This document shows positions 8,654 through 20,336 of a stretch of 64,000 nucleotides of DNA, piece after piece. The DNA comes from Pseudomonas grimontii (GTDB taxonomy: Bacteria > Pseudomonadota > Gammaproteobacteria > Pseudomonadales > Pseudomonadaceae), in contig NZ_VFES01000002.1 of assembly GCF_007858185.1 (NCBI RefSeq), positions 372,001-436,000 of the forward strand, given 5' to 3'. Every line of letters starts with the position of its first letter. Positions within the stretch are counted from its first letter, which is position 1. The position numbers and the translations under genes were made by a program. The notes beneath the pieces were generated by a model. The model worked only from the letters and a program-made list of their open reading frames with translations. It had not been told where the DNA came from and did not search any database.

Positions 8654-10566
8654 TGAGCGAATCAGTCTTGAACAGCGGGTCGCGCATTGAATTGCTCAGC
8701 CCGCGCCTCGCCAACCAGATTGCGGCGGGCGAGGTCGTTGAGCGGCCGGCATCGGTGATCAAGGAGTTGCTGGAGAACAGCATCGACTCCGGTGCCAGGC
8801 GCATCGATGTCGATGTGGAACAGGGCGGCGTCAAGCTGCTGCGCGTACGTGACGATGGCAGCGGGATCTCCTCCGATGACCTGCCGCTGGCCCTGGCCCG
8901 TCACGCCACCAGCAAGATCCGCGACCTGGAAGACCTTGAACGCGTGATGAGCCTGGGCTTTCGCGGTGAGGCATTGGCCTCCATCAGCTCCGTGGCGCGC
9001 CTGACCCTGACGTCGCGCACCCGTGATGCCGAGCAGGCCTGGCAGGTGGAAACCGAAGGCCGCGACATGGCGCCTCGGGTCCAACCGGCCGCACACCCGG
9101 TGGGCACCTCGGTGGAAGTGCGCGACCTGTTCTTCAACACCCCGGCGCGACGCAAATTCCTCAAGGCCGAAAAAACCGAATTCGATCACCTGCAAGAAGT
9201 TATCAAGCGCCTGGCCCTGGCGCGTTTCGATGTGGCGTTTCACCTGCGCCACAACGGCAAGACCATCCTCAGCCTGCACGAAGCCCATGACGATGCGGCG
9301 CGCGCTCGCCGGGTATCGGCTATCTGCGGCGCGGGTTTCCTGGAGCAGGCGCTGCCGATTGAAATCGAGCGCAATGGCCTGCGCCTGTGGGGATGGGTGG
9401 GCTTGCCGACCTTCTCCCGCAGCCAGGCGGACTTGCAGTATTTCTTTGTGAATGGCCGGGCGGTACGCGACAAGCTGGTGGCTCACGCGGTGCGCCAGGC
9501 CTATCGCGATGTGCTGTTCAACGGGCGGCATCCGACTTTTGTGCTGTTTTTTGAGGTCGATCCTTCGGTGGTCGACGTCAACGTGCACCCGACCAAGCAC
9601 GAAGTGCGCTTCCGCGATGGGCGCATGGTGCATGACTTCCTCTATGGCACCTTGCACCGTGCCCTGGGCGATGTGCGCCCGGATGACCAGTTGTCCGCGC
9701 CCATCGTGACGGCGGTGGTTCGCCCGAGCGGCCCCGAAGCGGGTGAGTTTGGCCCTCAAGGTGAAATGAGCCTGGCGGCAAACCTGCTGCAATCGCCGCA
9801 ACCCCAGCCGAGCTACACGGCGCCGGGCTCCGGCTCGGGTGCGGGTTATCAGTACCAATACACCCCGCGTCCGCAATCGGCTGTACCGGTGGCCGAGGTG
9901 CAGGCCGCCTATCGTGAATTCTTTGCGCCGTTGCCAGGTGCCGAGCCGGGCGCGGTGGCCTTGCCGGAAGGTGGCGGTGATATCCCACCGCTGGGCTACG
10001 CGTTGGCGCAGCTCAAGGGGGTCTACATCCTCGCGGAAAATGCCCATGGCCTGGTGCTGGTGGACATGCACGCCGCTCACGAGCGGATCATGTACGAGCG
10101 CCTGAAGATCGCCATGGCCAGTGAAGGCCTGAGTGGCCAGCCGTTGCTGGTACCCGAATCCCTTGCTGTCAGCCAGCGTGAGGCCGATTGCGCCGAAGAG
10201 CACCACGGCGTGTTCCAGAAGCTGGGCTTTGAATTGCAGCGCCTGGGCCCGGAAACCCTGGCGATCCGCCAGATTCCCGCACTGCTGAAGCAGGCCGAAG
10301 CCAACCGGCTGGTGGCCGACGTGCTGGCCGACCTCATGGAGTACGGCACCAGCGACCGCATCCAGGCGCACATCAACGAACTGCTCGGCACCATGGCCTG
10401 CCACGGCGCCATCCGTGCCAATCGCCGCCTGGCCTTGCCGGAAATGAACGGCTTGCTGCGCGACATGGAAAACACCGAACGTAGCGGCCAATGCAACCAT
10501 GGCCGACCGACCTGGACCCAGATGGGCCTGGACGATCTGGACAAACTGTTCTTGCGCGGCCGTTGA
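8653..10566 (+). CDS. mutL: DNA mismatch repair protein MutL
   Basis: MutL couples mismatch recognition by MutS to strand incision. The 637-residue protein has the GHKL ATPase motifs in the N-terminal domain ([35 protein letters not shown]), a variable proline/glutamine-rich linker (about 350-420), and a C-terminal dimerization domain. The C-terminal domain contains [12 protein letters not shown] near residue 471, a match to the DQHA(X)2E(X)4E metal-binding endonuclease motif with M for Q, consistent with a nicking MutL rather than the E. coli type that relies on MutH. Starts one base inside the amiB stop and overlaps miaA by one base. Confidence 0.97.
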   Translation: MSESVLNSGSRIELLSPRLANQIAAGEVVERPASVIKELLENSIDSGARRIDVDVEQGGVKLLRVRDDGSGISSDDLPLALARHATSKIRDLEDLERVMSLGFRGEALASISSVARLTLTSRTRDAEQAWQVETEGRDMAPRVQPAAHPVGTSVEVRDLFFNTPARRKFLKAEKTEFDHLQEVIKRLALARFDVAFHLRHNGKTILSLHEAHDDAARARRVSAICGAGFLEQALPIEIERNGLRLWGWVGLPTFSRSQADLQYFFVNGRAVRDKLVAHAVRQAYRDVLFNGRHPTFVLFFEVDPSVVDVNVHPTKHEVRFRDGRMVHDFLYGTLHRALGDVRPDDQLSAPIVTAVVRPSGPEAGEFGPQGEMSLAANLLQSPQPQPSYTAPGSGSGAGYQYQYTPRPQSAVPVAEVQAAYREFFAPLPGAEPGAVALPEGGGDIPPLGYALAQLKGVYILAENAHGLVLVDMHAAHERIMYERLKIAMASEGLSGQPLLVPESLAVSQREADCAEEHHGVFQKLGFELQRLGPETLAIRQIPALLKQAEANRLVADVLADLMEYGTSDRIQAHINELLGTMACHGAIRANRRLALPEMNGLLRDMENTERSGQCNHGRPTWTQMGLDDLDKLFLRGR

Positions 10567-11537
10567 TGAGTGCCTTGCCCCCCGCGATCTTCCTGATGGG
10601 CCCCACGGCCGCTGGCAAGACTGACCTGGCCATCGAGCTGACCAAGGTGCTGCCGTGCGAGCTGATCAGTGTCGACTCTGCCCTGGTTTACCGGGACATG
10701 GACATCGGCACCGCCAAGCCCTCAAAAGAGCTGTTGGCGCAGTATCCACACCGTTTGATCGATATCATCGACCCGGCCGAGAGCTATTCCGCGGCGGATT
10801 TCCGCACCGACGCCCTGGCCGCCATGGCCGAGATCACCGCGCGGGGTAACATCCCGTTGCTGGTAGGCGGCACGATGCTCTACTACAAGGCTTTGCAGGA
10901 AGGGCTGGCCGACATGCCGCCCGCCGATGCCCAAGTGCGTGCCGAACTCGAAGAAGAGGCTGCACGCCTTGGCTGGCAGGCCCTGCACGATCAACTGGCA
11001 GCGGTCGATCCGGTGTCCGCAGCGCGCATTCACCCAAATGACCCCCAGCGCCTCAGTCGTGCCTTGGAAGTCTGGCGTGTGAGCGGTCAGACCATGACTG
11101 AACTGCGGCTGAAACAAACTGCGCAAAGTGCTGACGCAGGCGCATCTGGGCAGCCACAATTGCCCTATACTGTGGCGAATCTGGCCATCGCTCCGGCAAA
11201 TCGCCAGGTGCTGCATGAACGAATTGCACAAAGATTCACAATTATGTTGGAACAGGGGTTTGTGGACGAGGTCGTAGCACTGCGTTCAAGAGGTGACCTG
11301 CATCCAGGGCTACCTTCGATACGTGCTGTAGGCTACCGCCAAGTCTGGGATCATCTGGATGGCAAGCTGACGTCAGCCGAAATGCAGGAGCGCGGCATCA
11401 TTGCCACGCGCCAATTGGCGAAGCGCCAGTTTACCTGGCTGCGCAGCTGGAGCGATTTGTACTGGTTGGACAGCCTGGACAGCGACAATCTGTCACGCGC
11501 CTTGAAATACTTGGGAACGGTCTCCATATTGAGCTGA
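10566..11537 (+). CDS. miaA: tRNA dimethylallyltransferase MiaA
   Basis: Transfers the dimethylallyl group to A37 of tRNAs reading UNN codons. The 323-residue product starts [20 protein letters not shown] with the P-loop at residues 12-19, and has the family motifs [41 protein letters not shown] and [14 protein letters not shown]. The ATG at 10566 overlaps the mutL stop; an in-frame ATG 25 codons upstream lies within mutL and is not expected to be used. hfq follows 94 bases downstream, as in most gammaproteobacteria. Confidence 0.97.
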
Positions 11538-11631
11538 GTCCTTGCAATTGCCGTCTATCCTTGGGGGTGTGACGGCCATAAGCTATCTATTTTCCGATTT
11601 TTTATTATTGATCCTTAAAGGAGTGCGGCAC

Positions 11632-11892
11632 ATGTCAAAAGGGCATTCGCTACAAGACCCTTACTTGAATACTTTACGTAAAGAGAAAGTGGGGGTTTCC
11701 ATCTACCTGGTCAACGGTATCAAGCTGCAAGGCACGATCGAGTCGTTCGACCAGTTCGTGATCCTGCTGAAAAACACCGTCAGCCAGATGGTTTACAAGC
11801 ACGCTATCTCGACAGTGGTTCCAGTTCGTCCAATCCGTCTGCCTAGTGCAGCAGGTGATGATGCAGCTGACGCTGAGCCAGGTAACGCCTGA
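11632..11892 (+). CDS. hfq: RNA chaperone Hfq
   Basis: Hexameric Sm-like protein that pairs small RNAs with mRNAs and, in pseudomonads, mediates catabolite repression with Crc. The 86-residue protein starts [20 protein letters not shown] and carries Sm1 ([20 protein letters not shown]) and Sm2 ([10 protein letters not shown]) with the short C-terminal tail typical of Pseudomonas. A clear AAAGGAG ribosome binding site lies before the ATG, which is why the longer open frame from 11542 is rejected. hflX follows after 12 bases. Confidence 0.98.
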
Positions 11893-11904
11893 TAGGAGTC
11901 TCCT

Positions 11905-13206
11905 TTGTTCTTTGAGCGCCACGGTGGTGGTGAGCGAGTAATCCTCGTTCACTTGGATGGACAGGACCCTGAGGCGCGCGAAGATCCGCAGGAGTTTCAG
12001 GAGTTGGCAAATTCGGCCGGCGCCGAGACCGTTGCGTTTTTTAACGTGCCGCGTCATCGGCCAACCGCCAAATTCCTGATTGGCAGTGGCAAGGTCGAGG
12101 AACTGCGCGATCTGGTCCATGCCGAAGAGGCCGATCTGGTGATCTTCAATCACACCCTCACGCCCAGTCAGGAACGTAACCTCGAACGTGTATTCGAGTG
12201 TCGCGTGATCGACCGCACCGGTCTGATTCTCGATATTTTCGCCCAACGCGCCCGTACCCATGAGGGCAAGCTCCAGGTCGAACTGGCCCAGCTTGACCAC
12301 ATGAGCACCCGGCTGGTGCGCGGCTGGACTCACCTTGAGCGTCAGGGTGGCGGTATCGGCATGCGGGGGCCGGGTGAAACCCAGTTGGAAACCGACCGGC
12401 GCCTGCTGCGGGTTCGCCTGCGCCAGATCAAGGGCCGACTGGAGAAGGTGCGTAGCCAGCGCGAGCAATCGCGACGTGGCCGTTCGCGTGCCGATATTCC
12501 CACCGTGTCCCTGGTGGGCTATACCAACGCCGGCAAGTCCACGCTGTTCAATAACGTGACGAAATCGGACGTGTACGCGGCTGACCAACTGTTCGCTACC
12601 CTCGACCCGACCTTGCGCCGTCTGGATATTGACGACCTGGGGCCGATTGTCCTGGCCGACACCGTGGGTTTCATTCGTCACCTGCCCCACAAGCTGGTCG
12701 AGGCGTTTCGGTCTACGCTCGAAGAGTCGAGCAATTCCGACCTGTTGTTGCACGTGATCGATGCGGCCGAACCGGATCGCATGCTGCAGATTGAACAGGT
12801 GATGGTCGTGCTGGGTGAGATTGGTGCCCAGGACTTGCCGATCCTCGAGGTCTATAACAAACTCGATTTGCTTGAAGGCGTTGAGCCACAAATCCAGCGC
12901 GACGAGAACGGTAAGCCCCAGCGGGTCTGGCTGTCGGCGCGCGATGGCAGTGGTTTGGAGCTGCTTGAACAAGCTATTGCCGAGTTGCTCGGCAGCGATT
13001 TGTTCGTCGGCACCTTGCGCTTGCCTCAGCGTTTTGCTCGACTGCGTGCACAGTTTTTCGAGCTGGGCGCGGTACAGAAAGAAGAACACGACGAAGAAGG
13101 TGTCAGCTTGCTGGCCGTTCGATTGCCGCGCTCGGAGCTCAATCGGCTGGTCAGCCGTGAAGGCGTAGTTCCGACAGAGTTCATCGAACAACACACTTTG
13201 CAATAA
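11905..13206 (+). CDS. hflX: Ribosome-associated GTPase HflX
   Basis: HflX binds and splits stalled 70S ribosomes. The 433-residue protein begins at a TTG codon (TTG TTC TTT GAG, read MFFERHGGGERV) placed just after GATAGGAG; no ATG fits the conserved N-terminus. The N-terminal HflX domain spans about 1-190 with GPGETQLETDRRLL, and the GTPase domain follows with GYTNAGKST near 205, DTVGFIRHLPHKLVEAF (switch II) and NKLDL. It lies in the hfq-hflX-hflK-hflC cluster; hfq is 12 bases upstream. Confidence 0.96.
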   Translation: MFFERHGGGERVILVHLDGQDPEAREDPQEFQELANSAGAETVAFFNVPRHRPTAKFLIGSGKVEELRDLVHAEEADLVIFNHTLTPSQERNLERVFECRVIDRTGLILDIFAQRARTHEGKLQVELAQLDHMSTRLVRGWTHLERQGGGIGMRGPGETQLETDRRLLRVRLRQIKGRLEKVRSQREQSRRGRSRADIPTVSLVGYTNAGKSTLFNNVTKSDVYAADQLFATLDPTLRRLDIDDLGPIVLADTVGFIRHLPHKLVEAFRSTLEESSNSDLLLHVIDAAEPDRMLQIEQVMVVLGEIGAQDLPILEVYNKLDLLEGVEPQIQRDENGKPQRVWLSARDGSGLELLEQAIAELLGSDLFVGTLRLPQRFARLRAQFFELGAVQKEEHDEEGVSLLAVRLPRSELNRLVSREGVVPTEFIEQHTLQ

Positions 13207-13302
13207 AAGCCTCCGAAAGCGGTTGTGCCGCAGTAGCAGGCATTCTGTAGCATTGGTCGGCGCGCCGTGGGTGCGTCTTTGCTTTATCAGATGGAGAGCG
13301 CT

Positions 13303-14478
13303 ATGGCTTGGAATGAGCCGGGTGGCAACTCGAATAATCAGGATCCTTGGGGTGGTAAGCGCCGCAATAATGGCGACCGCAAGGGGCCACCAGATCTCGA
13401 CGAGGCCTTCCGAAAGCTGCAGGAAAGCCTGAATGGGTTGTTCGGTGGTGGAAAAAAACGTGGTGGTGACGAAGGCGGTCGCACAAGCAAGGGCGGTGGC
13501 TACGGCCTGCTGGGCCTGGGTCTTGTCGTGCTGGCGGCCGTATGGCTGTACAGCGCCGTATACGTCGTGGACGAGCAGGAGCAAGCCGTGGTACTGCGCT
13601 TCGGCAAGTACTACGAGACTGTCGGTCCTGGCCTGAACATCTACTTCCCGCCGATCGACAAGAAGTACATGGAGAACGTCACGCGTGAGCGTGCCTATAC
13701 CAAGCAGGGCCAGATGCTGACCGAAGACGAGAACATCGTCGAAGTGCCGCTGACCGTGCAGTACAAGATCAGCAACCTGCAGGACTTCGTGCTGAACGTT
13801 GATCAGCCGGAAATCAGCCTGCAACACGCAACCGAAAGCGCCCTGCGCCACGTGGTGGGTTCCACCGCCATGGACCAGGTGCTGACCGAAGGTCGTGAGT
13901 TGATGGCCAGCGAAATCAAGGAGCGCCTGCAACGGTTCCTCGATACCTATCGCACCGGTATCACCGTCACCCAGGTGAACGTACAGAGCGCAGCGGCACC
14001 GCGTGAAGTGCAGGAAGCCTTCGACGACGTGATCCGCGCCCGTGAAGACGAGCAGCGTTCGCGCAACCAGGCTGAGACCTACGCCAACGGCGTCGTGCCG
14101 GAAGCCCGTGGTCAGGCCCAGCGTATCCTCGAGGATGCCAACGGTTACCGTGACGAAGTGGTCTCCCGCGCCAAGGGTGAAGCGGATCGCTTTACCAAGC
14201 TGGTCGCCGAGTACCGCAAGGCACCTGAAGTGACTCGTGAGCGTCTGTACCTGGACACCATGCAGGAAGTCTTCAGCAACACCAGCAAGGTCCTCGTGAC
14301 CGGCAGCAAGGGTGGGCAGAACAACCTGCTGTACCTGCCGCTGGACAAGATGATCGAAGGTGGTCGTAGCAGCTCCAGTGCACCGTCCACCGGTTCCAGT
14401 GCCGCTGCCAACGAAGCGAGCGCCCGTGCGGCCGCTGACTTGCTGCAACAGCAAACACGTACCAGGGAGAGTCGTTGA
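13303..14478 (+). CDS. hflK: FtsH modulator HflK
   Basis: HflK forms with HflC the large periplasm-facing band-7/SPFH complex that encloses and modulates the FtsH protease. The 391-residue protein has a glycine/asparagine-rich cytoplasmic N-terminus (MAWNEPGGNSNNQDPWGG), one transmembrane helix at about residues 66-88, an SPFH domain starting VVDEQEQAVVLRFGKYYETVGPG, a coiled coil and a serine/alanine-rich tail. The ATG at 13303 is chosen because GGAGAGCGCT precedes it and the family starts with this sequence. The stop overlaps the hflC start by one base. Confidence 0.96.
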   Translation: MAWNEPGGNSNNQDPWGGKRRNNGDRKGPPDLDEAFRKLQESLNGLFGGGKKRGGDEGGRTSKGGGYGLLGLGLVVLAAVWLYSAVYVVDEQEQAVVLRFGKYYETVGPGLNIYFPPIDKKYMENVTRERAYTKQGQMLTEDENIVEVPLTVQYKISNLQDFVLNVDQPEISLQHATESALRHVVGSTAMDQVLTEGRELMASEIKERLQRFLDTYRTGITVTQVNVQSAAAPREVQEAFDDVIRAREDEQRSRNQAETYANGVVPEARGQAQRILEDANGYRDEVVSRAKGEADRFTKLVAEYRKAPEVTRERLYLDTMQEVFSNTSKVLVTGSKGGQNNLLYLPLDKMIEGGRSSSSAPSTGSSAAANEASARAAADLLQQQTRTRESR

Positions 14479-15344
14479 TGAGCAATAAATCGCTGACCGC
14501 CCTGATTGTGGGCGTCGTCGTGGTCATCGCTGCCTGGAACTGCTTCTACATCGTGGCTCAGACCGAGCGTGCGGTGCTGCTGCAATTCGGTCGTGTGGTC
14601 CAGGCGGATGTCCAGCCGGGCCTGCATGTGAAAGTCCCCTACGTCAACCAGGTGCGCAAGTTCGACGCTCGCCTGATGACCCTGGATGCACCGACACAGC
14701 GCTTCCTGACCCTGGAAAAGAAAGCCGTGATGGTTGACGCCTACGCCAAGTGGCGCGTCAAGGATGCCGAGCGCTTCTATACTGCGACCTCCGGCCTCAA
14801 GCAGATTGCCGACGAGCGTTTGTCGCGCCGCCTGGAATCGGGCCTGCGTGACCAGTTTGGTAAGCGCACCCTGCACGAGGTGGTGTCCGGTGAACGTGAT
14901 GCGCTGATGGCGGATATCACTCGTTCGTTGAACACGATGGCGGAAAAAGAACTTGGCATCGAAGTTGTCGATGTTCGGGTCAAGGCCATCGATTTGCCGA
15001 AGGAAGTGAACCGCAGCGTGTTCGAGCGTATGAGCACCGAGCGTGAGCGTGAGGCTCGTGAGCATCGCGCCAAGGGTAACGAGCTGGCTGAAGGTATCCG
15101 TGCGGATGCCGACCGTCAGCGCCGTGTACTGCTGGCAGAAGCCTATCGCGAGTCTGAAGAGGCCCGTGGTGATGGTGATGCCCAAGCCGCGGCGATCTAC
15201 GCCAAGGCTTACGGCCAGGACCAGGAGTTCTACGCGTTCTACCGTAGCCTTCGTGCCTACCGTGAAAGCTTCGCGAACAAAACCGACGTCATGGTGCTGG
15301 ACCCAAGCAGCGACTTCTTCCGCTACCTGGAAAAGTCCAAGTAA
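14478..15344 (+). CDS. hflC: FtsH modulator HflC
   Basis: Partner of HflK in the membrane-bound SPFH complex that controls FtsH. The 288-residue product has an N-terminal membrane helix (about residues 6-24), the SPFH domain starting VAQTERAVLLQFGRVVQ, and the coiled coil rich in E/A/R (about 185-250). ATG at 14478 overlaps the hflK stop; an in-frame TTG one codon earlier is less likely. The DUF2065 small gene that often follows hflC in other proteobacteria was looked for and not found. Confidence 0.96.
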   Translation: MSNKSLTALIVGVVVVIAAWNCFYIVAQTERAVLLQFGRVVQADVQPGLHVKVPYVNQVRKFDARLMTLDAPTQRFLTLEKKAVMVDAYAKWRVKDAERFYTATSGLKQIADERLSRRLESGLRDQFGKRTLHEVVSGERDALMADITRSLNTMAEKELGIEVVDVRVKAIDLPKEVNRSVFERMSTEREREAREHRAKGNELAEGIRADADRQRRVLLAEAYRESEEARGDGDAQAAAIYAKAYGQDQEFYAFYRSLRAYRESFANKTDVMVLDPSSDFFRYLEKSK

Positions 15345-15434
15345 CCAGCTCGTGATTTTGTAGGACGCACTCCGTCGGGCGGCTAAAACGCCTGGCGGGG
15401 TGATCCTTTCAGAAAACGGGTGTATGATGCGGCA

Positions 15435-15458
15435 GCCGGGAAATTCCCGGCTTTTTTG
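15435..15458 (+). terminator. Intrinsic terminator after hflC
   Basis: GCCGGG, loop AAATT, CCCGGC, then TTTTTT. It lies 91 bases after the hflC stop and 180 bases before hisZ, so it ends the hfq-hflC transcript. The rest of the 293 bp gap holds no open frame resembling a gene. Confidence 0.88.
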
Positions 15459-15637
15459 CGTCTGCATGTTTGATTCGGCAGGCGTGACAGGTTTTTCGAG
15501 GAAAGTGCCCGACGAGGCCGTTAACAGGTCGTTCGTCACGTCGCTCTTGCGCGTGGTTTATGCAGGGGGCGGGTATTTTCTGCTTCACTCAAGGCTCGGC
15601 CGAGGGCTGGCCGCCCGGATCATAGGGGAATGGCGTA

Positions 15638-16825
15638 ATGGCAACGGTAGACCGCTGGCTGCTGCCAGATGGCATCGAAGAAGTACTGCCACCAGAAGCT
15701 GCGCGCATCGAAGTAGCGCGTCGCCAGGTGTTGGATCTGTTCCAGAGCTGGGGTTACGAGTTTGTCGTGACCCCCCATATCGAGTACCTGGAATCCCTGC
15801 TGACCGGCGCGGGCCAGGACCTGGATCTGCGCACCTTCAAGGTCATCGACCCGCAATCGGGCCGGCAAATGGGGTTCCGTGCCGACATCACGCCGCAAGT
15901 GGCGCGCATCGATGCGCACACCCTGCGCCGCGAAGGCCCTAGCCGCCTGTGCTACGCCGGTAGCGTGCTGCACGCTCAGCCGCGTGCCTTGTCGTCTTCT
16001 CGCAGCCCGATTCAGTTGGGCGCGGAGTTGTACGGTGATGCCAGTCCGAGCAGCGACGTTGAAGTGATCAGCTTGATGCTGGCCATGCTGCAACTGGCTG
16101 ATGTGCCAGATGTCCACATGGACCTCGGTCACGTTGGTATCTACCGTGGCCTGGCCCGTGCGGCCGGTTTGTCCGGTGAAGTCGAGCAGCAGCTATTCGA
16201 TGCCCTGCAACGTAAGGCGATCGATGAAGTCATCGCCCTGACCGCCAGCGTGCCTGCGGATCTGGCCGACATGCTGCGCTCACTGGTCAACCTGTGTGGC
16301 GGTCGTGAAGTGCTGGTGGCTGCACGTGAACGCCTGGCCAATGCGCCGGCGCCGGTATTGGCTGCACTGGATGACGTGCTGGCGATTGCCGAGCGGTTGT
16401 CGGCGCGGTTCCCGCAGTTGCCGCTGTATTTTGATCTGGGCGAGTTGCGCGGCTACCACTACCACACCGGTGTGGTGTTCGCGGTGTTTGTACCGGGTGT
16501 TGGCCAGGCCATCGCCCAAGGTGGTCGTTACGACGACATCGGCGCCGACTTCGGTCGTGCGCGTCCGGCCACCGGCTTTTCCACCGATTTGAAAACCCTG
16601 GTGACCCTGGGGCGTGCTGAGGTCGAGCTGCCGTCTGGTGGCATCTGGATGCCTGACAGTACGGACGCAGCACTCTGGCAGCAGGTTTGCCAGTTGCGCA
16701 GTGAGGGTCAGCGTGTTGTCCAGGCGTTGCCTGGGCAGCCATTGGCCGCCGCCCGTGAAGCGGACTGCGACCGGCAATTGATTCTGCAGAACGGGCTTTG
16801 GCAAGTATCGCCACTGGCTTCTTGA
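15638..16825 (+). CDS. hisZ: ATP phosphoribosyltransferase regulatory subunit HisZ
   Basis: HisZ is a histidyl-tRNA-synthetase-like protein without aminoacylation activity that regulates the short form of HisG, the first enzyme of histidine synthesis. The 395-residue protein matches the class II core ([51 protein letters not shown] [23 protein letters not shown]) and lacks the C-terminal anticodon-binding domain of true HisRS. Its presence implies that the genome has short-form HisG elsewhere. It is followed 54 bases later by purA. Confidence 0.95.
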   Translation: MATVDRWLLPDGIEEVLPPEAARIEVARRQVLDLFQSWGYEFVVTPHIEYLESLLTGAGQDLDLRTFKVIDPQSGRQMGFRADITPQVARIDAHTLRREGPSRLCYAGSVLHAQPRALSSSRSPIQLGAELYGDASPSSDVEVISLMLAMLQLADVPDVHMDLGHVGIYRGLARAAGLSGEVEQQLFDALQRKAIDEVIALTASVPADLADMLRSLVNLCGGREVLVAARERLANAPAPVLAALDDVLAIAERLSARFPQLPLYFDLGELRGYHYHTGVVFAVFVPGVGQAIAQGGRYDDIGADFGRARPATGFSTDLKTLVTLGRAEVELPSGGIWMPDSTDAALWQQVCQLRSEGQRVVQALPGQPLAAAREADCDRQLILQNGLWQVSPLAS

Positions 16826-18169
<1,344 letters not shown>

Positions 18170-18190
18170 TAAGCTGTTGATGTAAAAAGC

Positions 18191-18216
18191 AAAGGGCTCC
18201 TTCGGGAGCCCTTTGT
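18191..18216 (+). terminator. Intrinsic terminator after purA
   Basis: AAAGGGCTCC-TTCG-GGAGCCCTTT: a 10-bp perfect stem with a UUCG tetraloop, 21 bases after the purA stop. Confidence 0.92.
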
Positions 18217-18233
18217 CGTATCTGCATGCCAAG

Positions 18234-18249
18234 CGGCACGACCCTTGCT
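18234..18249 (+). promoter_or_regulatory. Sigma-54 type promoter of the chemoreceptor gene
   Basis: CGGCACGACCCTTGCT matches the consensus TGGCACG-N4-TTGCW except for the first base, with the invariant GG (18235-18236) and GC (18247-18248) separated by the canonical 10 bases. The coding start is 60 bp downstream. The activator binding site was not identified. Confidence 0.65.
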
Positions 18250-18308
18250 ATGTTTCTCTCTTTCGCGGTGCTATCAAATTAATGGCACCCGTGGTGGAGG
18301 GATTCCCG

Positions 18309-20243
18309 ATGTCTGCCGTTCTCTCATTGTTACAAAGCCGTCTGTTGCGGCCGGTGTTCGTTACCCTCGGTATCGCTCTTTTGGTGCAAGTGCTGGTGGC
18401 GGTCGCTCTCACTCGGAGCACCGTTACGGCGCTGGAGGCCGATTTAGGCAGTCGCCTGGGCATCGACAGCCAGAAGCTGTCCGGTGAATTGGCTCAGGCC
18501 GGCAAGGAAGTCACCTCGAGTCTGGACAGCTTGTCCAGCAGCACACGTCAGCGTCTGACCGCTGGGCTTTCCGAGCGCCTGCAGGCAGAGCAGAAGCAAT
18601 TGCGTGCGACCCTGGAAAAAGATCTGCAAGACTCCGCCAATGATATGGCGCAGCTACTGGCTTCGGTGGCGCCCCGTGCCATGTGGGACAGCGATGTGCC
18701 GACGCTGTCCGAGTTTGCCCGACGCGCTCAGCGCAATCCCAACGTGCTGTTTGTGGTCTATGACGATGCGGCGGGTGAGCACCTGACTCGTTACCTGAAT
18801 CGCGAGAATCCAATCAACAAAGCGTTGCTGGAAAAAGGCCAGGGCGATCGCGCCTTGGACAAAGTCCTGAACGCTGCGAAGAACGATCCTTCAGTGTTCT
18901 ACGTCGAGGCTTCCATCAGCCCTAACGGCGTGGAGATTGGTAAGGTGCTCATGGGGGTGTCGACCGCGTCGGTCGAGGCCGACCTGCAAGCGCTGGACAA
19001 ACGTTTTGCCGCACTGATTGCCAGTGGTGATCAGTTGGTCGGGGACAGCCTCAAAGGTGCCGCGGCGGATAGCGCGGCGGCCATGGGCGCTCGCCTGCAG
19101 TCGGCGCAAGCCACTGCGACCCAGATGACCGTCAATACCACCAGCGCCGTGCAGGAGGCTGCCGGCACCTTGCGTTGGCGCATCGGCATGGGGCTGGCGG
19201 TGGTGGGTTTCGGCGTGTTGCTGCTGATCGCCGTGGTCCTCGGTCGCCGCGTGGTCAACCGCCTGAAGCTGCTCATCGCGGCCATGGATGACCTGGCGGC
19301 AGGCGAGGGCGACCTCACCAAGCGCGTTCAAATCAACAGCAAGGACGAAATCGGCGACATGGCCTCGGCGGTCAATCGCTTTGTGGATAAGTTGCAACCC
19401 ATCGTGCGCGAGGCGGGCGATGTGGCGCAGCGTACCGGCGTGGAAATCGGTGCTATGACCTTGCGCAATGCCGGCGCCGATGCGGCAGCCGGCTTGCAGC
19501 GTGATGAGGTGGCGGAGAGTTTGCGCGCACTCTCGCAAATGGCCGACGAGGCCCAGGCCGAAAGCCACGCCATGCAGGCAGCGTTGCAGCAAGTAGTGGA
19601 TATTCGCCAGGCCACGGATGAGAACTCGCGCACTTCGGCTGAGGTCGGCAGTTTGATCGAGGCGCTGGCGGGGCAGGTGCAGGCCGGTTCCCAGGTCATC
19701 GAGCGTCTGGCCCAGCAAAGCGAGCAGATCGAGGTGGTGCTGACGGTCATCCACGGCATCGCCGAGCAGACCAACCTGTTGGCGCTCAACGCGGCCATTG
19801 AAGCGGCACGTGCTGGCGAGACCGGGCGTGGCTTTGCGGTGGTGGCGGACGAAGTGCGTGCGTTGGCCAGCAAGACCCAAAGCTCTACGGGCGATATTCA
19901 GGCGCATATTGTCGCATTGCAGCAGGGCGCGCGCGAAGCGGTGGAAACCATCGGCAAGGCCGGGCGTCAGGCTAACGAAGGCTTGCTGGTGCTGCGCGAC
20001 AGCGTGCGCTTGCAGCAGACGGTGCAGGCCTCAGTGGAGCAGGTGCATGCGGCGATTGGCCTGGCTACCCGCGCAGCCGAGCACCAAGCCCAGGGCGCCC
20101 ATGCGGTACGAGGCCGGGTCGAGGTGATCCATGCCCAGGCCGAACGTGCGGCGCAGGCGGTGGTGGAGACTACCGCCAGTGGCAAGGTGCTGGACGGGTT
20201 GGCGGCGCAGTTGAAGGCGAGTCTGGGGCAGTTCCGGGCTTAG
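18309..20243 (+). CDS. Methyl-accepting chemotaxis protein
   Basis: A 644-residue transmembrane chemoreceptor. It has an N-terminal membrane helix (about 13-37), a periplasmic sensor region of about 250 residues that begins with a helical segment and contains a dCache/sCache-like stretch ([32 protein letters not shown]), a second membrane helix (about 290-312), a HAMP domain ([21 protein letters not shown]) and the MCP signalling domain whose tip is [19 protein letters not shown] near residue 484, followed by [14 protein letters not shown]. The ligand cannot be inferred. The start is the ATG at 18309 after GGAGGG; a longer frame upstream would run over the sigma-54-type promoter. It stands alone between purA and an iron ABC pair. 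Confidence 0.93.
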   Translation: MSAVLSLLQSRLLRPVFVTLGIALLVQVLVAVALTRSTVTALEADLGSRLGIDSQKLSGELAQAGKEVTSSLDSLSSSTRQRLTAGLSERLQAEQKQLRATLEKDLQDSANDMAQLLASVAPRAMWDSDVPTLSEFARRAQRNPNVLFVVYDDAAGEHLTRYLNRENPINKALLEKGQGDRALDKVLNAAKNDPSVFYVEASISPNGVEIGKVLMGVSTASVEADLQALDKRFAALIASGDQLVGDSLKGAAADSAAAMGARLQSAQATATQMTVNTTSAVQEAAGTLRWRIGMGLAVVGFGVLLLIAVVLGRRVVNRLKLLIAAMDDLAAGEGDLTKRVQINSKDEIGDMASAVNRFVDKLQPIVREAGDVAQRTGVEIGAMTLRNAGADAAAGLQRDEVAESLRALSQMADEAQAESHAMQAALQQVVDIRQATDENSRTSAEVGSLIEALAGQVQAGSQVIERLAQQSEQIEVVLTVIHGIAEQTNLLALNAAIEAARAGETGRGFAVVADEVRALASKTQSSTGDIQAHIVALQQGAREAVETIGKAGRQANEGLLVLRDSVRLQQTVQASVEQVHAAIGLATRAAEHQAQGAHAVRGRVEVIHAQAERAAQAVVETTASGKVLDGLAAQLKASLGQFRA

Positions 20244-20258
20244 CGTCGCCTGGACCGA

Positions 20259-20332
20259 CGCTATTGGGAGCAAGCGCCCTCCCTCGGGATGAAATGCATT
20301 CAAAATGTCGGAGGGGGCTTGCCCCCGATGGC
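20259..20332. repeat. REP pair (inverted)
   Basis: Left arm around GCTATTGGGAGCAAGCGCCC and right arm GGAGGGGGCTTGCCCCCGAT form the usual inverted pair between the chemoreceptor gene and the convergent iron permease gene. The left arm is degenerate. Confidence 0.8.
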
Positions 20333-20336
20333 GATC

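Noticed and set aside
11674..14454. 926-residue open frame on the minus strand opposite hfq-hflX-hflK
   Set aside because: It runs antisense through three well-supported genes, has the composition expected of a codon-bias shadow in high-GC DNA, and no family resemblance.
15345..15637. Small DUF2065 gene expected between hflC and hisZ
   Set aside because: No open frame with a matching hydrophobic protein is present in this gap.
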